Positions 33,988 through 42,064 of a DNA stretch of 64,000 nt are shown here, in pieces; the stretch's first letter is position 1; each line of letters starts with the position of its first letter. The DNA lies in the NCBI GenBank assembly GCA_902762785.1, contig CACWPL010000007.1, positions 29,702 through 93,701 on the forward strand, in the 5' to 3' direction. The notes under the pieces are model-generated. The model saw only the letters and a list, made by a program, of their open reading frames with translations, was not told the DNA's origin and did no database searches. The DNA is from an uncultured Ruminococcus sp. Its GTDB lineage: Bacteria; Bacillota; Clostridia; Oscillospirales; Ruminococcaceae. Both the position numbers and the translations under genes were made by a program.

Positions 33988-34878
33988 TCACAGTCCCTGG
34001 AGGGAGAAGTCGGGGGTGTAGCTGCTGTCGGCGGAGGACTTGTCCTGCGTGAAGCCGGAGAATCCCAGCTCAGCGGCGGTATCGGCCACGGAGCGGTATT
34101 CCATCTTGGTGACGCGCCGCTCCAGCTCGGGACATCCCGGGTCGGGATGCATGGGCGTGTACTGCGCCATGAGACTGAGCAGGAAGGCGTCCGTCCCGAA
34201 GCGGTCGGCGAGCGAACGGAGGAGCGCGATGGACTCGTGCCGATGCCCGGGCAGCACCAGATGCCGCACGATGGTGCCGCGCCGCATGAGCCCGTCCTCG
34301 ACGACGGGCGCCCCGCCCATTTGGAGCATCGTCTCGAGCGCTGCCATCGCGACGGTCGGATAATCGGGCGCGTTCGCGTAACGCCGGGCGGTCTCGGGGT
34401 CGAAGAACTTGAAGTCCGGGAGCCAGATGTCGACCAGGCCCTCGAGCATCGCGAGCGCCTCGGGGCGTTCATAGCCCCCGCTGTTCCACACGACCGGGAT
34501 CGCAAGATCGTCCTTGACGAGGGCGAGCGCCTCGGCGACCCACGGGAGAAAGTGCCCGGCGGTCACGAGGTCGATGCAATGGGCGCCTTGGCCTTGGAGA
34601 TCTAGCATGATCTCGCCGAGCCGGGCAGGGGAGAGGGGCTTGCCGAACGGTGTCTCCGAGATGACGGCGTTCTGGCAGAACCGGCAGTGCAGCGGGCAGC
34701 CGGAGAAAAAGACCGTCCCCGCGCCGCGCGTCCCGCAGAGCACAGGCTCCTCCCAAAGGTGGAGCGACGCGCGTGCGGCGAGGATGCCGTCCCGTCCGCC
34801 GCAGACGCCGGCGCGCTGGGTGCGGTCAGCGCCGCACTGGCGGGGGCAGAGGGTGCAATGATGGATGTCGAAGGTCAT
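33988..34878 (-). CDS. Radical SAM protein, PflA-like family (COG1313 type)
   Basis: A 296-residue iron-sulfur enzyme. The SAM-cluster motif is GCPLHCRFCQN (CxxxCxxC). An additional N-terminal Cys group (CTLCPRQCGADR ... GVCGG) is typical of the uncharacterised PflX-like group. The later TAGHFLPWV and WNSGGYERPE segments fit the barrel. Target unknown; pyruvate-formate-lyase-activase-like proteins usually make glycyl radicals, but no glycyl radical enzyme gene is nearby. It is 22 bases downstream of the GNAT gene at 34900 and probably cotranscribed with it. Confidence 0.85.
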   Translation of the reverse strand: MTFDIHHCTLCPRQCGADRTQRAGVCGGRDGILAARASLHLWEEPVLCGTRGAGTVFFSGCPLHCRFCQNAVISETPFGKPLSPARLGEIMLDLQGQGAHCIDLVTAGHFLPWVAEALALVKDDLAIPVVWNSGGYERPEALAMLEGLVDIWLPDFKFFDPETARRYANAPDYPTVAMAALETMLQMGGAPVVEDGLMRRGTIVRHLVLPGHRHESIALLRSLADRFGTDAFLLSLMAQYTPMHPDPGCPELERRVTKMEYRSVADTAAELGFSGFTQDKSSADSSYTPDFSLQGL

Positions 34879-34899
34879 GAGCGTCCTCCTTATGATGGG

Positions 34900-35352
34900 T
34901 CAGAGCCGATATTGCATGAAATTCCCGTTTTTGACGAAGCCGAAGCTCGTATACAGCAGCACACCCATGTCCGAGGCCGTGATCTGCACTGTGCCGCATC
35001 CCTTGGCCCGCGCCTCCTCGACCACACGCGAGAGCAGCGTCCGCGCGATGCCCTGACGGCGGTAGGCAGGATCGGTGAACATGCTCGAGAGGAGCCCGAT
35101 CCGGCCGGTGGGGCAGCCGAAATACGGCGGCTTTTCGACGATCGACATCCCGCTCGTGCCGACCACGCGTCCCTCATCGAGGGCGAGCCAGGAGACGAAG
35201 GTGCCGTCGGCCATGTGGCGTGTATAATAGTCATAGAGAGCGGGACGCAGGTCGATGTCGTCCGTCGCGCCCTCCTCGCGGAGCTGCCGGATGCGCAGCG
35301 CGATGAAGGTGTCCAGGCGTTCGGCGGTCAGTTTCTCATAGATGATGGACAA
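34900..35352 (-). CDS. GNAT-family N-acetyltransferase with TTG start
   Basis: A 150-residue acetyltransferase. The acetyl-CoA-binding motif appears as LLSSMFTDPAYRRQGIARTLL, with a C-terminal TASDMGVLLYTSFGFVKNG segment of the usual fold. Substrate unknown. The start codon is TTG at 35352-35350, supported by AGGAGGG six bases upstream. It heads a two-gene minus-strand unit with the radical SAM gene. Confidence 0.82.
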   Translation of the reverse strand: MSIIYEKLTAERLDTFIALRIRQLREEGATDDIDLRPALYDYYTRHMADGTFVSWLALDEGRVVGTSGMSIVEKPPYFGCPTGRIGLLSSMFTDPAYRRQGIARTLLSRVVEEARAKGCGTVQITASDMGVLLYTSFGFVKNGNFMQYRL

Positions 35353-35441
35353 AATGATCCCTCCTAAGCGTGATACTATCTATACTATAGCAGAGACGGC
35401 GCGGCATGTCAAGTGAAGGTGCATGATAGGCGGCCAAACAC

Positions 35442-35470
35442 TTGACGTACCGATAAAAATGTGGTATAAT
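35442..35470 (+). promoter_or_regulatory. Promoter of the small membrane protein gene
   Basis: TTGACG (35442-35447), 17-base spacer, TATAAT (35465-35470) preceded by TGG. Confidence 0.88.
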
Positions 35471-35495
35471 ACAGCCAGAAAAGGAGGCGATGGCC

Positions 35496-35678
35496 ATGAC
35501 GTTCGTACCTGCTGTCGTACAGCGGCTCGCGCTCGAAACGCCTGTTGCGACCGGTGATACGCGCAATATCGTGCTTTGGATCGTGCTGGCAGTGCTGGCG
35601 CTCGGACTGCTGATCCTGAGCTCCGTACTCTCGGCGAACGGGAAGAAAAAGGACAAGAAAAAGAATAAGAAGTCGTGA
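35496..35678 (+). CDS. 60-residue single-span membrane protein
   Basis: A small protein with a short extracellular or N-terminal part, one strong transmembrane helix (IVLWIVLAVLALGLLILSSV, about 25-44) and a Lys-rich tail (GKKKDKKKNKKS). The start at 35496 is eight bases after AGGAGG; ATG 35490 is too close. It resembles the tail of a surface protein but has no sorting motif. Its own consensus promoter and strong ribosome site argue that it is a real gene. A hairpin CCTGATCT/AGATCAGG (35684-35691 with 35706-35713) followed by GGGTTTTT may end it. Function unknown. Confidence 0.7.
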   Translation: MTFVPAVVQRLALETPVATGDTRNIVLWIVLAVLALGLLILSSVLSANGKKKDKKKNKKS

Positions 35679-35750
35679 TTCGTCCTGATCTTGTATAGGA
35701 TGACGAGATCAGGAGGGTTTTCCACGATCATATTCTACGAAGAAAAATGA

Positions 35751-35777
35751 GAGCGCCTCTTGCATCAGGGGCGCTCT
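35751..35777 (+). promoter_or_regulatory. Inverted repeat overlapping the rpsB promoter
   Basis: GAGCGCCTCT (35751-35760) pairs with AGGGGCGCTC (35768-35777), ten pairs with one G-U. The loop holds the -35 hexamer TTGCAT. It could end upstream read-through, or in DNA form act as an operator. Confidence 0.6.
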
Positions 35778-35789
35778 TGTGATATAATA
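35761..35789 (+). promoter_or_regulatory. Promoter of rpsB-tsf
   Basis: TTGCAT (35761-35766), 17-base spacer, TATAAT (35784-35789) with TGA before it. The following 133-base leader has a CCCGG/CCGGG repeat and may carry a ribosomal-protein autoregulatory structure, but I cannot assign a known leader motif. Confidence 0.8.
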
Positions 35790-35922
35790 AAAAGGATCTC
35801 ACACGCTCAGCGATCTCGTGGCGTGGTGCCCGGATCACGACCGGGTCGTCAGACGAGCAGCGAGCGGCGGATACAACAACATCGCGCAAGCGAAAAACCA
35901 AACATTTTTAGGAGGAACTACA

Positions 35923-36657
35923 ATGAGCGTAGTATCTATGAAGCAGCTTCTCGAAGCCGGCGTACACTTTGGTCACCAGACCAGACGCTGGAACCCCAAG
36001 ATGGCCCCGTACATCTTCACCGAGCGTAACGGCATCTACATCATCGACCTGCAGAAGACCGTGAAGAAGCTCGAGGAGGCCTACAACTTCGTTCGCGACC
36101 TGTCCGCACAGGGCAAGGAGGTGCTGTTCGTCGGCACCAAGAAGCAGGCGAGCGATTCCATCCGCGACGAGGCGACCCGCGCAGGCGCACACTATGTCAA
36201 TGCCCGCTGGCTCGGCGGTATGATGACCAACTTCAAGACCATCCAGAGACGTATCCAGAGACTGGAGCAGCTCCATCAGATGGCCGAGGACGGCACCTTT
36301 GCCCTCCTGCCGAAGAAGGAGGTCGTAAAGCTGAACCTCGAGATCGAGCGTCTCGAGAAGTTCATGGGGGGCATCAAGAACATGAAGAAGCTCCCCGGTG
36401 CGCTCTTCATCGTTGACCCCCGCAAGGAGAAGATCGCTGTTGCCGAGGCCAAGAAGCTCGGTATCCCGATCGTTGCGATCGTTGACACCAACTGCGATCC
36501 GGATGACGTTGATCACGTGATTCCGGGCAACGACGACGCGATCCGCGCTGTCAAGCTCATCGCCGGCACCATCGCCAATGCCATCATCGAGGGCAGACAG
36601 GGCGCTGACGAGCAGGCTGCCGCTGAGGCCGCCGCTGCTGCTGACGACGCTGAGTAA
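35923..36657 (+). CDS. rpsB: 30S ribosomal protein S2
   Basis: S2 is a small-subunit protein next to S1/S21 positions on the ribosome. The 244-residue product shows the family signature: [20 protein letters not shown], then [12 protein letters not shown] and [13 protein letters not shown], and [13 protein letters not shown]. The start at 35923 follows AGGAGG. It is followed by tsf after a 153-base gap, the common rpsB-tsf pairing. Codon use is highly biased, as expected for a highly expressed gene. An Ala-rich acidic tail ends the protein. Confidence 0.98.
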   Translation: MSVVSMKQLLEAGVHFGHQTRRWNPKMAPYIFTERNGIYIIDLQKTVKKLEEAYNFVRDLSAQGKEVLFVGTKKQASDSIRDEATRAGAHYVNARWLGGMMTNFKTIQRRIQRLEQLHQMAEDGTFALLPKKEVVKLNLEIERLEKFMGGIKNMKKLPGALFIVDPRKEKIAVAEAKKLGIPIVAIVDTNCDPDDVDHVIPGNDDAIRAVKLIAGTIANAIIEGRQGADEQAAAEAAAAADDAE

Positions 36658-36726
36658 GGAACTGAACAAATGCGGTACCGCCCGTCTCGGGCGGTCTCTG
36701 CATTGCATTTGCCCATCCATGGGCGC

Positions 36727-36783
36727 GAGACTGGTGTCACTGAGACTGAAACCTCACTGAAGTCTCTTTGGATCAGTCTCTTT
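36727..36783 (+). promoter_or_regulatory. Nested inverted repeats between rpsB and tsf
   Basis: GAGACTG (36727-36733) can pair with CAGTCTC (36774-36780), and inside it GAGACT (36742-36747) with AGTCTC (36761-36766). Each right arm is followed by TTTG. Cross-pairing between the repeats is also possible, so alternative structures exist. A separate CCGCCC/GGGCGG hairpin lies just after the rpsB stop. Likely a partial terminator or processing site that sets the S2 to EF-Ts ratio. Confidence 0.6.
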
Positions 36784-36810
36784 GAATAATAATAGAAAGT
36801 AGTGATATAC

Positions 36811-37737
36811 ATGGCAAAGGTAACTGTACAGGACATCAACGAGCTGCGCCAGATGACTGGTGCCGGCATGATGGATTGCAAGAAGGCACTGACTGAGGCT
36901 GAGGGCGACAAGGACAAGGCCATCCAGATCCTCCGTGAGAAGGGCCTCGCGACCCAGGCGAAGAAGGCTGGCCGTGTAGCGGCTGAGGGCCTGGCTCTCG
37001 CTCTGGTCAACGACGAGCACACTGTCGGTGCTGTCGTTGAGGTCAACATCGAGACCGATTTCGCTGCCAAGAACCCGAAGTTCAAGGAGTTCGTAGAGGC
37101 TGTTGCCAAGACCGTTATCGAGCAGAATCCGGCTGACCTCGATGCACTGAACGCAGCGACCATCTCCGGCGGCACCAAGACCGTTGCCGAGGAGCTCCAG
37201 GAGCTGTTCCTCTCCATCCGTGAGAACATGAAGATCCGTCGCTTCGCCCGTCTGACCGGCGATGCCGTCGTTCCGTATATCCACCAGGGCGGTCTGGCAG
37301 GCGCGCTCGTCGCTGCCAACACCACTGCCGGTGCTTCTGAGCCCGTTCTCGAGGCACTGAAGGACCTCGACTTCCAGGTAGCTGCGATGCATCCGGAGTT
37401 CCTGAATTCTGCTGATGTTCCGCAGTCTCGCGTTGACGAGGAGAAGGAGATCATCATGAAGCAGATGGCTGAGGATCCCAAGCTCGCTTCTAAGCCGGAG
37501 CAGGCCAAGGCCAAGATCGCTGAGGGCAAGCTCGGCAAGCTCTATTCTGAGATCTGCCTGATGGAGCAGTCCTTCGTTAAGGAGAACAAGCTGACCGTCA
37601 AGCAGTATGTGGACAGCAAGGCCAAGGAGGCCGGCGCTCCCATCGAGGTAACGGCTTACGTTTGCTTCGAGCTCGGCGAGGGCATCGAGAAGAAGGCCGA
37701 CGACTTCGCAGCTGAGGTCGCCAGCATGATCGGCTGA
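36811..37737 (+). CDS. tsf: Elongation factor Ts
   Basis: EF-Ts recycles EF-Tu by exchanging GDP for GTP. The 308-residue protein has the N-terminal UBA-like module (VTVQDINELRQMTGAGMMDCKKAL), the TDFAAKNPKF-type segment of the core domain, and a C-terminal dimerisation part (LYSEICLMEQSFVKE). Start at 36811 with a modest AGAAAGTAGTG site. A strong terminator follows. Confidence 0.98.
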   Translation: MAKVTVQDINELRQMTGAGMMDCKKALTEAEGDKDKAIQILREKGLATQAKKAGRVAAEGLALALVNDEHTVGAVVEVNIETDFAAKNPKFKEFVEAVAKTVIEQNPADLDALNAATISGGTKTVAEELQELFLSIRENMKIRRFARLTGDAVVPYIHQGGLAGALVAANTTAGASEPVLEALKDLDFQVAAMHPEFLNSADVPQSRVDEEKEIIMKQMAEDPKLASKPEQAKAKIAEGKLGKLYSEICLMEQSFVKENKLTVKQYVDSKAKEAGAPIEVTAYVCFELGEGIEKKADDFAAEVASMIG

Positions 37738-37755
37738 TCCAAACGAACAGGATAC

Positions 37756-37784
37756 AAAGCGGCAGCGTCATGCTGCCGCTTTTT
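37756..37784 (+). terminator. Terminator after tsf
   Basis: Perfect stem AAAGCGGCAGC / GCTGCCGCTTT (37756-37766 with 37772-37782), loop of five, T-run to 37784. Confidence 0.92.
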
Positions 37785-37862
37785 GTCTATCACGGAGAAA
37801 CGTTTATCGACCCTTGAGAGTCGTCAAATATGCGTTTCTTTTCAGAAATTTCAGGAAAAGGC

Positions 37863-37891
37863 TTGCAGATCGCAAGGAAATGTGGTATAAT
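37863..37891 (+). promoter_or_regulatory. Promoter of the SipW-like gene, with two leader hairpins
   Basis: TTGCAG (37863-37868), 17-base spacer, TATAAT (37886-37891) preceded by TGTGG. The 100-base leader holds two hairpins: GTGCTGCA/TGCAGCAC with a 14-base loop, then GGCATCC/GGATGCC with a hexaloop GCGGTC, just before the ribosome site. Confidence 0.8.
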
Positions 37892-37992
37892 AGTAGTAAG
37901 CGCGAGGTGAGCCGATGTGTGCTGCACCTTGCAGACATCATGCAGCACCGCTGTCGGCATCCGCGGTCGGATGCCAGAAAGGAGTACCAAGC

Positions 37993-39201
37993 ATGAGTAC
38001 CAGATTCAAGAAAAAGTCAAAGTCCGCCTTTTTCCCGTTGCTCGTGATCATTCTGCTGCTCGCAGTCATCTCGACCATCGCCGTGAACGTGATCTTCAAC
38101 AATGACAGTGCCGTTGTTCCGAAGGTCGGTCCCTATTATCTGTACATGCAGGAATCGGACGAGCTCGAGCCGGACATCGCCAAGGATTCGCTGGTGTTCG
38201 CACGTGAGGCGAACAACACCTCGCTGATGCCGGGCAATAAGGTCATGTGTTATCTTTCGGACGGTCATCTGGCGCTGCGCGTCATCTACAATATCGCTGT
38301 GAACGAGGACGGCTCCACCAGCTATTTCCCCGGCACGGCAGTCGATCAGGGCAGTGAGCTGGCGATCCCGCGGACGAACATCTTCGCCGTTTGCAAGTGG
38401 TATAGCCGTGAGCTGTTCTCCTATATCCGCTTTGCGACCTCTGTAGCAGGCCTGATGGTGCTGCTGGTCGTTCCCTGCGTCCTGCTGATCGTCCTCCTGC
38501 TCGTGAAGATCGCACGGAGCAGCCGCGAGGAGATCGACGAGGAAGATTTCTACTTCGACGAGGAGGAGGCCGAGCAGATCAGCCGCAAGTCCTCCAAGAA
38601 GGCGCCGCTCTTTGACCCTGAGCAGGCGAACACGAGCGATGAGAAGCTCGAGAAGAAGAAGGAGTCGCTGACGCAGAACTTCTCTGCGAAGCCTGTCAAC
38701 GAGGATTCGCCCTATCAGAAGTCCATGCAGGAGCGCACGATGAAGTTCCAGAAGATCCAGCAGGAGGACATCGAGCGTGCCAAGGCCGAGGAGGCCGCGA
38801 AGGCATCCGGCGCACACCGTGCCAATGATAATGCCGGTACGCGCGTGTACAAGACCTCCGAGCTGCGCGGTGAGACGAACCCGAATGCGAAGGCCGCTGC
38901 CCCGGCAGTAGAGCCGCCGACCGTTTCTGTCAAGGTGAAGAAGACCGAGGACGGCAGGATCGAGCCCGTTACCACACCCAAGCCCGCCCCTGCACAGGTC
39001 CAGGCCGCCGCGCCCGCACCGAAGCCGGCATCGGAGCCGAGGCCCGAGCGCCACTACTCGACCCCGAACATCGACGACATCATCAACGCCTCCGAGCTGC
39101 GTGCCGCCAAGTCCGGCACCAAGATCAACCGCGAGATCGCCGCGACCGACTCGATCGACGACCTGATCTCCGCGCTCGAGAAGGAAAAGAAGAAGCTGTG
39201 A
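37993..39201 (+). CDS. Signal-peptidase-I-like (SipW type) membrane protein without catalytic residues
   Basis: A 402-residue protein with two transmembrane helices (about 12-35 and 150-172) around an extracellular domain of about 115 residues, then a long charged cytoplasmic tail with an acidic patch, coiled-coil-like stretch and Ala/Pro linker. The extracellular part follows the SipW/ER-type signal peptidase pattern, but the SMEP motif reads ELEP (Glu57 in place of Ser) and the THRV motif reads ALRV (Leu95 in place of His). So it should not cleave. It may bind secreted proteins or act as scaffold. Start at 37993 with AAAGGAG. Confidence 0.65.
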   Translation: MSTRFKKKSKSAFFPLLVIILLLAVISTIAVNVIFNNDSAVVPKVGPYYLYMQESDELEPDIAKDSLVFAREANNTSLMPGNKVMCYLSDGHLALRVIYNIAVNEDGSTSYFPGTAVDQGSELAIPRTNIFAVCKWYSRELFSYIRFATSVAGLMVLLVVPCVLLIVLLLVKIARSSREEIDEEDFYFDEEEAEQISRKSSKKAPLFDPEQANTSDEKLEKKKESLTQNFSAKPVNEDSPYQKSMQERTMKFQKIQQEDIERAKAEEAAKASGAHRANDNAGTRVYKTSELRGETNPNAKAAAPAVEPPTVSVKVKKTEDGRIEPVTTPKPAPAQVQAAAPAPKPASEPRPERHYSTPNIDDIINASELRAAKSGTKINREIAATDSIDDLISALEKEKKKL

Positions 39202-39207
39202 TACCAG

Positions 39208-39233
39208 GCCTCCATATCGCGCGATATGGAGGC
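39208..39233 (+). terminator. Inverted repeat after the SipW-like gene
   Basis: Perfect 13-bp palindrome GCCTCCATATCGC / GCGATATGGAGGC (39208-39220 with 39221-39233), followed by TCTCCTATT. The U-run is weak. Confidence 0.7.
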
Positions 39234-39281
39234 TCTCCTATTGCAATGATCGGCTGAAATGTTGCGATCTTTTGTGTCATA

Positions 39282-39310
39282 TTGACAGTGCGGGGCAGTT
39301 TTGCTATAAT
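39282..39310 (+). promoter_or_regulatory. Promoter of the GH43 gene
   Basis: TTGACA (39282-39287), 17-base spacer, TATAAT (39305-39310) with TGC before it. Confidence 0.92.
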
Positions 39311-39339
39311 GGGAGAAGAAACAGGACAGGAGGTACCCT

Positions 39340-40842
39340 ATGCAATACCGAGACCCCGTGATCCCGGGCTTTTTCCCGGATCCCAGCTGCTGCCGTGTCG
39401 GCGACACCTATTATCTCGTGGCCAGCTCGTTCCAGTTCTTCCCCGGCGTGCCGCTCTTCGAGAGCCATGACCTGGTCAATTGGACGCAGATCGGCCACGT
39501 CCTCACGCGCGAGAGCCAGCTCCCGCTCATGCAGGCGGATTCTACCGGCGGCATCTATGCGCCGACCATCCGTTACCGGGATGGGCGGTTCTACATGGTC
39601 ACGACCAATGTCACCCATGGCGGCAATTTCTACGTCTGGACGGACGACATCCACGGAGAATGGTCGGACCCGATCTACGTCGAGCAGGACGGCATCGACC
39701 CGTCGCTCTATTTCGAGGACGACAAGGTCTATTTCATGTCCAACGGCACGGATGACGCCGGGGAGCATGGCATCGTCCAGTGCGAGATCGACATCGAGAC
39801 GGGCAAGAAGCTCACTCCCGCGCGCTGCATCTGGAAGGGCGCGGGCGGGCGGTTCCTCGAGAGCCCGCATCTCTACAAGATCGGCGGCTATTATTACCTG
39901 ATGGCGTCCGAGGGAGGCACGGAGTACGGCCACATGGTCGTCTATGCCCGCGGGACGAACGTCTATGGCCCATTCGAGAGCTATGCGGGGAATCCCGTGC
40001 TGACCAATCGCAACTTGGGAGGCTATCTCCTCCAGGGCTGCGGCCATGCCGATCTGGTGGACGATCCTGCAGGAAATTGGTGGATGGTACATCTGGGGTT
40101 CCGTCAGCTCAACGAGTGGGTGATGCACCACATCACGGGACGAGAGGTCTACCTGACACCGGTGACTTTCGGTCAGGACGGCTGGTTCACCGCCGGTGAC
40201 GACGGCACGGCGCGGCTCTACGTCGAGACCGACCGCATCCCCGACACCGTGACGCAGCGTCCCCCCGAGACGATGACCTTTGCGAACACGCGCCCGGGCG
40301 TGGAGTGGTGCTGGATGAAGGCGCCGCAGCGCGACCGCTACGACCTCTCCGAGAAGGCCTACCGTCTGCGGAGCTGTGGGAACAGCCTCGACAGTCCCGT
40401 CGAAGCGCCGACTTTCCTCGGAATCCGGCAGCAGGAGATGATGTTCCGTCTGTCCGTGACGCTCGATGTGGCGGCGGAGGAGGCGGGCGTCACCTGCTAC
40501 ATGACCCCGGAGCAGCACTACGAGCTCGCTGTCCGCAGGACGGAGGACGGCATCGAGGTGTTCAAGCGCCGCACCATCGGCGACCTCTCCGTCGAGTCGG
40601 ACCACGTCGCGCTCCCGGCGGGGCCGGTGGAGCTCAGCATCGAAGGGAGCCATTTCACCTACACGTTCAGCGTCAAGGCGGGCGGTGAGATCCACTGGCT
40701 CGGCAGCGCACTGACCAAATATCTCTCCACCGAGGTCGCCGGGAACTTCACCGGCGTGATGCTCGGCCTGTACGCACAGGGGGCGGCGAGCGAGTCGTTC
40801 GCGACCTTCACCGCGTTCTCCTGCAAGTGGCAGCAGGACTGA
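39340..40842 (+). CDS. Glycoside hydrolase family 43, beta-xylosidase / arabinofuranosidase type
   Basis: A 500-residue cytoplasmic enzyme (no signal peptide). The five-bladed propeller has the three family acids: Asp14 in FFPDPS (base), Asp120 in GIDPSLYF (pKa modulator) and Glu174 in FLESPHLYK (acid). The C-terminal half (about 310-500) is a beta-sandwich accessory domain as in family 43 xylosidases. It would split short xylo- or arabino-oligosaccharides brought into the cell. It is monocistronic or read together with the ArsC-like gene 40 bases on. Confidence 0.9.
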   Translation: MQYRDPVIPGFFPDPSCCRVGDTYYLVASSFQFFPGVPLFESHDLVNWTQIGHVLTRESQLPLMQADSTGGIYAPTIRYRDGRFYMVTTNVTHGGNFYVWTDDIHGEWSDPIYVEQDGIDPSLYFEDDKVYFMSNGTDDAGEHGIVQCEIDIETGKKLTPARCIWKGAGGRFLESPHLYKIGGYYYLMASEGGTEYGHMVVYARGTNVYGPFESYAGNPVLTNRNLGGYLLQGCGHADLVDDPAGNWWMVHLGFRQLNEWVMHHITGREVYLTPVTFGQDGWFTAGDDGTARLYVETDRIPDTVTQRPPETMTFANTRPGVEWCWMKAPQRDRYDLSEKAYRLRSCGNSLDSPVEAPTFLGIRQQEMMFRLSVTLDVAAEEAGVTCYMTPEQHYELAVRRTEDGIEVFKRRTIGDLSVESDHVALPAGPVELSIEGSHFTYTFSVKAGGEIHWLGSALTKYLSTEVAGNFTGVMLGLYAQGAASESFATFTAFSCKWQQD

Positions 40843-40881
40843 TCCCATCGACGTCGACACATCTTTACAAGGAGGCACACC

Positions 40882-41235
40882 ATGCTGTTCATCTGCTATC
40901 CCAAATGCACCACCTGTCAAAAGGCTGAAAAATGGCTCGATGCCAACGGCCTTGCCCACGAGACGCGCCACATCGTCGAGGAAAAGCCGACCGTCGACGA
41001 GCTGCGTGACTGGCAGCAGCGGAGCGGTCTGCCGCTGCGGCGGTTCTTCAACACGAGCGGGATGCTCTACCGTTCCCTTGGCCTGAAGGACAAGCTCCCG
41101 ACCATGTCCGAGGAGGAGCAGCTCGCGCTCCTGGCGACGGACGGGATGCTCGTCAAGCGCCCGATCCTCGTAGCGGGGGAGACCGTCCTGGTGGGATTCC
41201 GACAGGCGGAATGGGAGCAGGCGCTCCTGAAGTGA
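40882..41235 (+). CDS. ArsC/Spx-family thioredoxin-fold protein
   Basis: A 117-residue protein with a CxxC at Cys9-Cys12 (CYPKCTTCQKAEKWL) and the family segment RRFFNTSGMLYRSLGLK, LLATDGMLVKRPIL and VGFRQAEWE. It belongs with the YffB/YusI-type arsenate-reductase-related proteins. It may be a reductase or an unknown redox regulator; no arsenic genes are nearby. Good AAGGAGG site. Confidence 0.85.
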   Translation: MLFICYPKCTTCQKAEKWLDANGLAHETRHIVEEKPTVDELRDWQQRSGLPLRRFFNTSGMLYRSLGLKDKLPTMSEEEQLALLATDGMLVKRPILVAGETVLVGFRQAEWEQALLK

Positions 41236-41286
41236 CGTCTGCGCGTTTTGGATGATCCTCCACGGTGGATATGTGGAAAGAAACTG

Positions 41287-41318
41287 GCGGCTCCGTCAAT
41301 TGACGGGGCCGCTGTTTT
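41287..41318 (+). terminator. Terminator after the ArsC-like gene
   Basis: A 12-bp stem (41287-41298 with 41301-41312, one G-U) followed by GTTTT. The right arm also contains the -35 box of the next promoter. Confidence 0.82.
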
Positions 41319-41328
41319 GTGGTATCAT
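41300..41328 (+). promoter_or_regulatory. Promoter of the DUF2798-like gene
   Basis: TTGACG (41300-41305), 17-base spacer, TATCAT (41323-41328) preceded by TGTGG. Built into the preceding terminator. Confidence 0.78.
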
Positions 41329-41374
41329 AGTAATGGACTGAGGTCCGACGATCTCATATCCCCATCGGCAACGA

Positions 41375-41465
41375 CACATGTAGTATGCGAAAGTGTACAT
41401 AAACCTGATCACGGTACAGCCACCTGTGCAGGTATGTATTTTTTCGCAGAGGCATGTGTTTTTTT
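41375..41465 (+). promoter_or_regulatory. Structured leader with two possible terminators
   Basis: The 150-base leader has two U-runs. TACAT-AA-ACC (41396-41405) can pair with GGT-ATGTA (41431-41438), followed by TTTTTT (41439-41444). CACATG (41375-41380) can pair with CATGTG (41453-41458), followed by seven T (41459-41465). ACCTG/CAGGT (41422-41433) is an extra small hairpin. This suggests a riboswitch or attenuator; I cannot match it to a known class. Confidence 0.5.
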
Positions 41466-41489
41466 GTTGCCCCCCTGAAAGGAGTCCCC

Positions 41490-42062
41490 ATGCCTAGGAA
41501 CCGATTTGAGAGAATGATGTTCGCTCTGATGACCGTCCTCGTGACCGTCCATGCCTATGTGTTCTACAGCCTCTATGTCGTCAATGGCGGCACGTTCACC
41601 GCGATGACGGGGGAGGCGCATGTCCTCGATGCCGTCCGCGCGATGGGCGGCGTGTCCGTCTTGGGGCGGATGGTGCCGATCTGGGCGGTCGTGCTGATCG
41701 AGTTCGTGCTCGCGTATACGCTCGAGGTCACGGTCGGCAGCCCTTGCTCGTTCAAGCTCGTATGCCGCGTGTTCGACCCGCGCGAGACGCACCCCGTCCT
41801 CTTTGAAACGGCGATCATCTGCGCGACCGTCGGCATCATGTGCCCGGCCATGAGCTTCCTCGCCGCGATCCTCTACTATCCCTACCAGTATATGGAGTTT
41901 TCGGTGGTGACTCTGCTGGCCAACTGGGTGAAGCTCGTGTGCTTCAATTTCCCCTTCGCGTTCTTCTCGCAGCTCTTCTTCATCCAGCCGCTCTTCCTCA
42001 CCTGCTTTAAGGCCGTTTTTCGCCGGAACGAGGCCCCGCAGACCGCACAGGCCGAGGCCTGA
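41490..42062 (+). CDS. Four-helix membrane protein, DUF2798-like
   Basis: A 190-residue integral membrane protein with four hydrophobic segments (about 10-30, 55-80, 100-125, 140-170) and short charged ends. The layout and the NRFERMMFALMTVLVTVHAYVF start resemble DUF2798 proteins. No function known. Start at 41490 with GAAAGGAG upstream. It lies behind a structured leader. Confidence 0.65.
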   Translation: MPRNRFERMMFALMTVLVTVHAYVFYSLYVVNGGTFTAMTGEAHVLDAVRAMGGVSVLGRMVPIWAVVLIEFVLAYTLEVTVGSPCSFKLVCRVFDPRETHPVLFETAIICATVGIMCPAMSFLAAILYYPYQYMEFSVVTLLANWVKLVCFNFPFAFFSQLFFIQPLFLTCFKAVFRRNEAPQTAQAEA

Positions 42063-42064
42063 TC

